A stretch of DNA of 64,000 nucleotides from Eremophila alpestris peregrina (taxonomy: Eukaryota > Chordata > Aves > Passeriformes > Alaudidae): the NCBI GenBank assembly GCA_009792885.1, contig WMCF01000067.1, positions 671,108 to 735,107 on the forward strand. The letters are read 5' to 3'. The notes beneath the pieces were generated by a model. The model made no database searches. It saw nothing but the letters and a program-made list of their open reading frames with translations, and was not told the DNA's origin. Both the position numbers and the translations under genes were made by a program. Of this stretch, positions 48,501 to 57,500 are shown in pieces (the stretch's first letter is position 1; every line of letters starts with the position of its first letter).

Positions 48501-51500
48501 CACAAAGATAAGGCAAGGATATTACCACAGAGCCCAGAACACTATAACCCCATCCAAGCCATTTGTGATATGGAAATTTTCTGAATTCAAAGGGGTGTCT
48601 GTGTATTTTAAAAGACCTTCCATGAATTTGTCCAATCATTTTGGAGCTTATGTAAATTTTAGCAACAACATCCTGTGGCAAAGATTTCACAGTTTAGATA
48701 TGCTCCATGATAAAACAACTTTATTTCTTCTAAGCCTTCTCCTATCTTGCAGTTTATGACTTTCTCTACCACAAAACTTCATCAGACCAACTCTTGTATT
48801 AGAAAGATGATCTGAGTTTTTTCAGTTTTGATTTCACACAAATAACCTTGCCTACAAGAGCAGAGACCCAACAATCCAAAGAAATTACTCTGATGGAAAA
48901 CCCTTTTTCCTGCCCAAAAATAATACAGAACAACATGTTCCCACAGGTAGAAGTAGAAAAGGAGGAAGCTGCAACTTGAGCTCCTCTGGCATTCTCATAC
49001 TAGAGAGAGGACTAGCTGTGCCTGAGGTGTAGGTACAAGACATCTTCCTCCTCCCTTTCTGTTGCAGGTTTCAGTGAGGGTGGTAGCCTGAATCTAGAGA
49101 AGCTGTTGAAACAATTCCTTGTGCTGTTTAAAGACCTTCAACACCATCCAACTTAAGCCAAACTACTTGGCTACACATACTGTGAATGAAAGTCTTTCCA
49201 GGACTTCTGTCCTACAGTTGAAAAAATAATCTCCTTTAGAAAGCATGTGCATGGCCTGAGCTTGGATCTCAGAGAGATTCAAGTTTTGGAACCAGAGAAG
49301 TGTTTCCTAGAGATCCTGCTATGCTCAAAGCCCTCACAGCTGCACCTGACAAACCACAGCCAGCTTGAGATCACTTCTCAGTCTCTCTTTCTGTACTAAA
49401 AAAAAAAAACCTTTGTATTTTCTTTCTCAGGAAAACAGCAGCCCATATATTTTAGTCAGAGTTTTGGAAGGGAAAAAGCCCCAAAGTGTCTCTTTGGAGC
49501 AGAGACACTAACACTGCATTTGGGATTCTCTTTGAAGCTTCACCTTTTGTGCCTGTTAAAACCAAGTATTTTGATACAAAGAACTGGGGTGCCAGCCACT
49601 CCCTCTCTTGCTTTACTAAGTAATACTACTGGATTTCCTTTTCACACATTTTCACCTTTCTTTTACCACTTCCATTTTACAAAGGTGAGAGAAGGTTTTG
49701 AACACAAGGAAAGGGAAGAAGCACAAGCAAGGAAAGAAAACAAAACAAAACAAGGAGAATAAGCAGAAAAGCCAAAATGGAAAAAAATCACATTTGGGAA
49801 CTTGGTCTAATGAAACAGAAAAGCATTTCCTTTGCAGCCCAACTGAACTTCCATTTTATTTCTGCTAATGGACGTAGGAGGTGTGCTGCTTCTGACCTGA
49901 GATGCACTGACACAAACCACCTTGGTACACTTGTGAGCTGCAGTTCATGGATTTGAACTGGAGAGAACATTATGATAATCTAATTTGACCTCATCTGTTC
50001 TGCAGGCCATAGCACTTCCTCTTGTAATTCCTTCAGCATGTACATGCTTTCTGTCTGGGCTAAAATGTATTTTTCAAAAGCATCTATCCTAATTTAAAGA
50101 CCTTAAGTGGTGGCAAATCAAAGACACACTCAGGCTTGTGGCCTGAGGGTGACATACAAACCTTCATGCAAAAGCCATCCAGCAGCCTGGACTCCCCTGT
50201 CCTCAGAAGCAGAGCATGATCTCCCCCTGAAGCCAAGATCCAAACTGAGCTTACCGCTGGATTCTCAGCAACTGGCTAAAAATCACCCCTGGGACCCTGG
50301 CAGCTTGAGCTATCAAGACAGGATGACTTGGTGCTCTTGGCTCTCTCCTCTCTAGGTCCCAAGTGTTTCCATGCCTTTCCTGGACAAGCAGGAGGAAAGA
50401 GGAGTGATTTTTCTCCTGCCATGTCCCAGGTAACTGTGGGGCCATTTCAAAGAAAAGGGAACAGTTATAAAGCTCTTTCCTAAGAGGGTAAGTCCTCTAA
50501 AGAAATACTTTCAAAGAGCATCCTTAATGGTTCCTTTCCACACAGTCCTGGTACAATTCCAGAAGCAGTACTGGACCCAAGTGACTGGGAGAGTCTGAAT
50601 GAAAAAACATTTTCTGAGATGAGGATACCATGACTGGAGCTTCAGCACCTCTCACTTAAAGATGCCATAAATCAAAGAGATGAAGACCACTTGTGGTGTC
50701 TGGGACACCCATAAAGATGGAATTCCAGGAGACCTCTGAAACCTGGGAGGCCCCAGCAAATCATAAAGAGCCACTAAAAGAGACTGTGTATCAAAATCAT
50801 GTTTTCCGTGAGTCACAGCTGAAATTGAAGACAACAGGCCTTGCTTAGCCCTACAAACCATACAATGGCACATTCAGAGCTCAGGACTCCAGAGCTGAAG
50901 GCCACAAGGCTTTCCTCTGAAATGCACTTTCCCACTGATCCTGCCCATCAGCCATACCAAGCTATCTACTGTAGAGAATCTCTCAGAAAACAGTTCTCCT
51001 GGCCATGGCTGAATTATTTGAGACTTATCCTAGAAGGTGGTTACAGACCAGGAACTGAGGAGTTTGTCATTTGAAGTGAACAGATGAGTCAGAAAACTGC
51101 CCTGAAAACAGCAAGTCAATCTGAGCAGCCCTAACGTCTCCCCATGGAAGCTCCTGGAGCCAAGGGGACAACTGCTCTGGCCTCAGGCAGATTTGGAGCA
51201 CTGGATGTTGTCTGGGACACTGGTTCTTCAGAAATTAATCACAATGAGCTATGCAGAATTCTCCTGCCAGCTCCAGAAAACAGTCTCACACAACCTGTCC
51301 ATGCCAGCTGCCTGATATCAGGACACCTCTCAGCACACAACCATTAAACAAGAGAAACATAACAGCACCCCAGAAGAGCTGGAAAGGACTGCTCAGATTA
51401 GAGCAACTGTAACTGCCTGTAAACTAAGTGCTCTGTGACATGCTGCTTCTTTGAATTAGCAGGGATACAGTCAAGGGTAAAAGGGGATTATGCCAAAGAC

Positions 51501-54500
51501 AATTTGTTTTTCTATCAAACACATCCATCAGCAGCACAGGAGAACTTGCAAGTCCAACAGCCTTCAGACTGCACTGACAGGTGGACACCACCACCTTTAG
51601 TGGTGGCACCCTTGAGGATACTATGTAAAAGCTCTTGGGGACACAACAGAGTTTGCCCATTTCTTACAGAAAAGAAACCACACAGAGTTACACAGGTAAA
51701 CATGAAGATATCTGACCACTTTCTCTTAGGAGTGAACAGAGTACTACTTTGCACACCAGGACATGCAAATTTGGCTTCAGAAGCTGAACAAAGGTTCTGA
51801 GCAGATACTTGTCCCAAACTTTCTGCCCAAAAGTTTCAGCAATATGGCAAATCTGGTCACAAAACTCCCTTTTCTTTCACTAATTAGAAATGCCCTAACA
51901 TTACATCACTCTTTTGCAGGAAATTTCAAAAGAAAATTAATACCAAGCCTTCATCTCCACACTGCAGTTCCCATGGTACTTCCCTCCATGACCATGATTC
52001 TATCAGCAGCATTCTGGCCAGGTCACTACCCACCAAACCATGTTCTTCCCTCCTAACTGGGCAGAAAGGTTCCAAGAGCTGCAGAATCCAACACTTCCTG
52101 CCCCAAAGAGCAAACCTATGCACAACACCACTGAACAACAGTGAAACAGTCACAATGTCCTGCCACAGAGGTGACCACACTCGGCACTTGGGTATGATGA
52201 TCCCCTTCAGTTCCTAATCCCATTAAAAATCTTGGGATCCTTCAGTCTAATCCTGCTGATATTGCTTCTGGGGATGCTGACAACCTCCTCACCTGAAAGG
52301 TCACAACTGAGCTCCCTTCACTCCTCAGATTTGGTCCAGTCTCACAATTCACACACCTGGCTGTCATGGACCATGGCACAAGCAACTTCCAGCCACAGTA
52401 ACCCACCCTTCCCTGAGCCACCACCAGCCACAGAGGAGCCAGACCAACACAAAGGACAGCCTTAGTGCCAAACTTTCTTCAGGACAAAACCTACACCACC
52501 ACTTGCCCAAGACTCAGCAGAAGTTTCAGGACTGAAAAACTTATTTTTAATAAAGGATTATTGAAAAATAAATCACAAGGTTTTGAGTTAGAAACAGGCC
52601 AAAATCAGAGGTTTGATAAAGCAGCCACTCTGTTAGGAGTGACTACAACCTCTGGAACAAACTTCAAACCTGTGAGCCACAAGAGGCTTCTGGATAGGGA
52701 AAAACTGGAAAACCATTTCCCATAGCTGAGGTCCAAGCTACTCTGGGAGCAAGGATAAACTCTGTTTTAAATCACTACAGGGCAGGAGTCACTGGCTGTA
52801 GCCCCTACAAGGACATTACAGCCAGCCAGCATCTGTAACTGACCTTTAATCTACTTAACCCTTGCAAAAGACTCAAGCTTCTAATCCCACCCCCACAAAA
52901 GTTCAGAAAACTCCTTTTGCCCCAGAAGCAACAGCTTTGATCCAACATCACTCAAGAGACTTACCTTCCCAAACTGCTCGAAATATTGTTTCACATCCTC
53001 CACAGTAGTGTTCACAGACAGACCACCCACAAATATCTTCTTCGTTCGGGTCACCATCTGGAAAAGGGAAGGACAGGAATTCACCAAATAAACCCAGAGC
53101 GAGCAGAGAACGAGACTCAAAAGGCCACTAACTCCCCTCTGCTGCTGGGAAGTGCTTTTCCCTTTGCTGCAGCTGAGCTTCCAACTTCTTGAAGCCCTCT
53201 GGCCAAACACAGCTGGCAGATCTATCCACACCAGATTCACACTCTTGCCTTCATAGACCTCACACACGTGCCAGCACCCAGCCACCACCTCCTCATCAGA
53301 CAATTACCAGCCTCTCCCTCACCAAGCTGCCACTGCTCCCTTGGCACTGTGACACCACCCCAAATGTGTGGGGCACAGCTGTCCCTTCCCCAGCCCTGCC
53401 ACACCAGCCTCCTCCAGGCAACCCCAGAGGTACTTGCTCTGCTCCCAGGGTGGCAGGAGGCCTGCCAGCACAGGCAGGTTCCCCAGGCTTTGCCCTCCCA
53501 CCCCACAAATTGCACAGCATTCCAGTCTGAAATGGAATGAGCCTCATTTCACTACCATTCTCCAGTCACTTAAATGGAGCCCAGTCAACACCCAGTTAAA
53601 TTGCTTGTGCCTCTGCAAGCAGGTAAAGACAAGATCCCTCTGCCACTTGTCACTGATACAGCTGGGACAAGGAAGAAAACTAACTACCCTGAGAGGGGCC
53701 ATGGCTGCCAGGCTGAGGCACACCGACATCCTTTGAACCAGCTCTCCAGCTGCATCCTCCCCTTAGCTGCTTGGCTACACCCCTGCTCTCAGAGGAACAC
53801 ATGGTCCTAATTACCCCAAGGAGCATAGGGCTAATCCGCAGCAATTCCCTGCCTTGGAGAGCAGCCCGTTCTAACACTAAAGCACCTTCTGTCACCAAAC
53901 TGCTTAATGGAATTAACCCAATTCCTACCATGTGCTTCCTGGCTCCAGTTACTTGGGATACCTGCTCACCAATTGTTCTCAGTGCCTGAACCCCTTACTT
54001 CCCTCCCAGCACCAGTCTTCTCTTTCCTTCTCTGCTTCTCAACACAGCTTCTCCCCAGCTCTTTCACCCCTAACACACTTGGAATACAGACTCTAAACTT
54101 TAAAACTCACATCCAAGACACAAGTTAAAGGAAGACCCAAAGTCTAAAGGCAGTCTGTAGCATGCTGCTAGCTCCTCAGCTAAAAGTTTCTAGCTGCACA
54201 CCTGGAAAAAGTTCCTGCCACTGTGCATTTTAATGCCAGAATCTCTTGTAGGTAAGAGCCAACACCAAACTCCTTTTGCCTTTTTCCAGTGCTGAAGTAC
54301 ACAAAGGCATTTCACAAAGTGAAATCCTTCTCCCCTTCCCTGCCCTACACCTCTCCCCTTCCCTGCCCTACACCTATTCATCACGCAGAGGTGCACACAT
54401 ATGACAATCTTCCACCTGTGTCACATCACAGCATGGAGCTGTTCCATATCTCCTAAGGCCTGGAACTTCCAACCTCGGGCTTAGTTTACCCTGGGCATTA

Positions 54501-57500
54501 TTTCATCCACCAGCTCTATCTAGTGCATCCTGAAGTACAACCAAGGGGCTTCCTGGTTCCCTCAGTGCCACACACACTCCCAGCACTGTGCTCCAGGTGA
54601 GTCCTGAGCAAACCCCAGCGAGCAACTCTGCTGCATGCACTGGCCACCTTGCACAGAAGGACAAGGTTCACCATCACAAAATGTGCCCTTTGTGGCACAA
54701 GGCCTGCCCACAGTGCTTACCTTGGGCTGTGCTCGGCGAGGGAATGCTACCTTCGGGTCAATCTGAAAGAGATGTGGGGAAGAACAGGTGAGCACACTTT
54801 TCCTGCCTATTTACAGACACAGAGTTTCCTCCATGTGCAAAGCTGTCTCTGCCCATGTGGCACCTTGCTAAAATCCCAAAGAATCTACCTGAGGTGCATA
54901 AAATGAAGCTGGCTGCAGACATTTTTCCCTCTTGGTGAGGTGTAATCCAGGGAGACTACAAGTCCCAGCATGCAGTGGTCCATCTCCAGCTGAGCACTGG
55001 GCAGATGCACTGAGAGCCCATCACATGCTGGGATTAACAGGCTGGGCTGCACCCTCCTGCTTGGCCAGCCCCTGGGTGCCTTGCATCACCAGCCTCATAT
55101 TAAAAGTGCCTTCTTTTGCCTTTTCTGCTCTCACCCTTCGCTCTGCCTACAAGTACAGTGTTCATCTGGGTAGTAACAAGAAAGAAAAGAAGCGGTGCAC
55201 AAACCCCCAAACATTTCATCCCCTCAAACACAGCCTGAAGAGGACACAAAAAGAAGCAATAAAAGAGCAGACAGGATGGCACAAATTAACCCGAGGAGCC
55301 CAGGCCCCCCGGCTGCGGAGGCTGCGGCCGCAGGGACCGTGCTGCCCCTCTCCCCAGGCCGCGCTGCACACAAAGCCTGATGCCTCCCTCCCTCCCTCCG
55401 CGGGCTGAGCCTCCATTGTGCCTGTTCAGCTTCCCTATAAACCTGCTGCTGGCCGGAGCAGCCGGGCCCCACGCCGCCATCCAGGTGCCGCGTGTTCTGC
55501 CGGGCTCAGCACGGATCAGCGCGTGCCTACATTGGCCTCACACCACCACCGGCACCACCACAAAAGCTGGGACAACACTAATGCAGCTGCAAGCCAAACA
55601 CCCACAAAGCCTTCTCTCCTCCTCAGCCACCACCTCTTTCTTTACAGCCTATTTTTACAGCAACTCCTGTAAAGTTACATCACATCGGGGATGATCCAGA
55701 CCTACAAATCAGCTTACAAAGACCTGTGGTAAAGGCAGGTTTGGCTCATTCCCGCACTTGGACAAGCTGCAGCTGGGAGGGCAGCCTGGAGCGTTGTCCC
55801 ATCAGCCCAGCAGCTCCAACAGCCGAAAAGGAAGCTGTGTTTCTCCAGCGCCTCTCACTGCTTTGTTCAGCTTTCCATCCTGGCTGCCCTCCCGTCCCGC
55901 ATCCTTTTACTTGTCTCACAGCCCCGGAGCTTGGCCCCCCTGTGCCCTTCCACCAGCTCCTCTCCCTGCCTTCCCCACCTCCATCCTGACTCACAGCTTA
56001 CAACATAAATAAACTCAGCACGTAGGTAAACACAGGCAAAACTGAAGAGCACAAATAAATTCAAAAATAAACCTCGCTCCCCAAGCTCCAAGCGCCAGCA
56101 GATTAGCATACCCTCCAGTGCCTCCCTGGGGCATCGGAACCATCCAGGCCCTGCCCTCCCCAGGCACACCCCCCCTCCCCACTGCTTCCTGGCTAGTGCA
56201 GACACCCACAGCGAATTCTGAGGACAGGGGACGGCAGGAGACCAGGAGGTTGATGGCAGATAATAAGCAAAAACAATAATCTACTGTCTTTTACTTCTCA
56301 GCCAGTGTCATTCAGCTCCTGCCAATAAGATGCTTTCATACTCAGCAATGCTAAGCTCAGCCTCATTTTCTCATTACCCTGAGTGTGATCAACTGGGCAG
56401 AGATAACGTGTCCTCCTGGCTGGAGAGCAGGCAGTCATTTCACAAATTCTTCTGCACAACCAGCTATTGTTGCAGGTAGAGGGAGGCTGGGGTGAGCGAC
56501 TGCAGCCGCAGCCCTGGGAACACGCAGAGGGGAGCGAGTTCGGTGCCGGACTCAAGTTACTCAAACTGGACTGCTCCTTGGTGCCTGGAGTCTCTCCTAA
56601 TTAAAGCAAAGGCACCAGTACCTTATTCCCTCATTTCTGGTGTTAAAACAAGTAGCCCTGGAGGAGTTGTGTTTCAGTGTCACCCACTGACGTAATAGAT
56701 CCTTTTTACAAACCCAGATAGAAATCTGCTAAGAGCATTCAGAACTGCTCAGATTGTATCAAAAAAAACAAAACCCCAGATCAGGCTGCAGTGAATGGAA
56801 GTCACCTGAGCTCAAACTGCTTCCAGTTCACCCCACAAGGCTTTGGGGATGAGGAATCCCACTGAAGTTGCAGGTGTACCAACAAGCCAGCCAGATCCTC
56901 AGTAGTGCTCTTCAAGCCACCTACAGTCCCATTTCATAGCTCAGGTCATGTAACTCCTGGTATCAGTGTCCCAAAACACAGGGAGGGCTGGGAAGGACCT
57001 GTGAGACGTCAGGTCCAGGTTTGTTCCTTCACTGTACCTCTGCCACTGCCTCCGCCCTGCTGGTCTGCACTGCTGGGGAACTGCAGGTCACTCCCTCCAC
57101 CACAAAAGACAAACCCAGCAAAAACTCAACAACGGCAACAAAGAAACCATGGGATGAGCCAGTACTGGCAAGTGCTCTTCCCAGAGTGCCTAAAGAAGCA
57201 GCTCAAGGCAGCGGCCAGCTGCAGCTTTACAAAGTCACGCAAGTCTTTTACCTTGAGACTGTAAAGCCAATTCTCATATCAAGTATTTTCACAAATAACC
57301 CAGTAGTCCGCTGCTATCTAGCTTACAAACAAAGAGGAGTTTGAAAAGAACAAGGCTGCCTGGAAGAATCGGGCCAACCGCCTTCATAAGGGTAGGAAGA
57401 ATCAGAAAACAATAAAGCAACAAGTTGAGCAGACACTGTCTATCAAATGCTGTTTGCCAGGAGACACCAAGCTCCATGAGAAGGCTGTCCTTATAGGACA

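Larger units (their letters stand above)
42957..52964 (-). other. MSI1: MSI1 intron 6, 10.0 kb
   Basis: The largest intron here. It separates the two halves of RRM2 and carries an internal CpG island (about 45.4-45.8 kb), CR1 LINE fragments and a direct duplication of about 0.6 kb, each listed separately. A 228-codon plus-strand open frame (48073-48759) is discussed as a weak finding. Confidence 0.9.

Noticed and set aside
46172..50355. Paired open frames shared by the two intron-6 repeats (76 and 82 codons)
   Set aside because: They are alike only because the DNA is duplicated. The second half diverges by frame-changing indels, so selection on a protein is not indicated.
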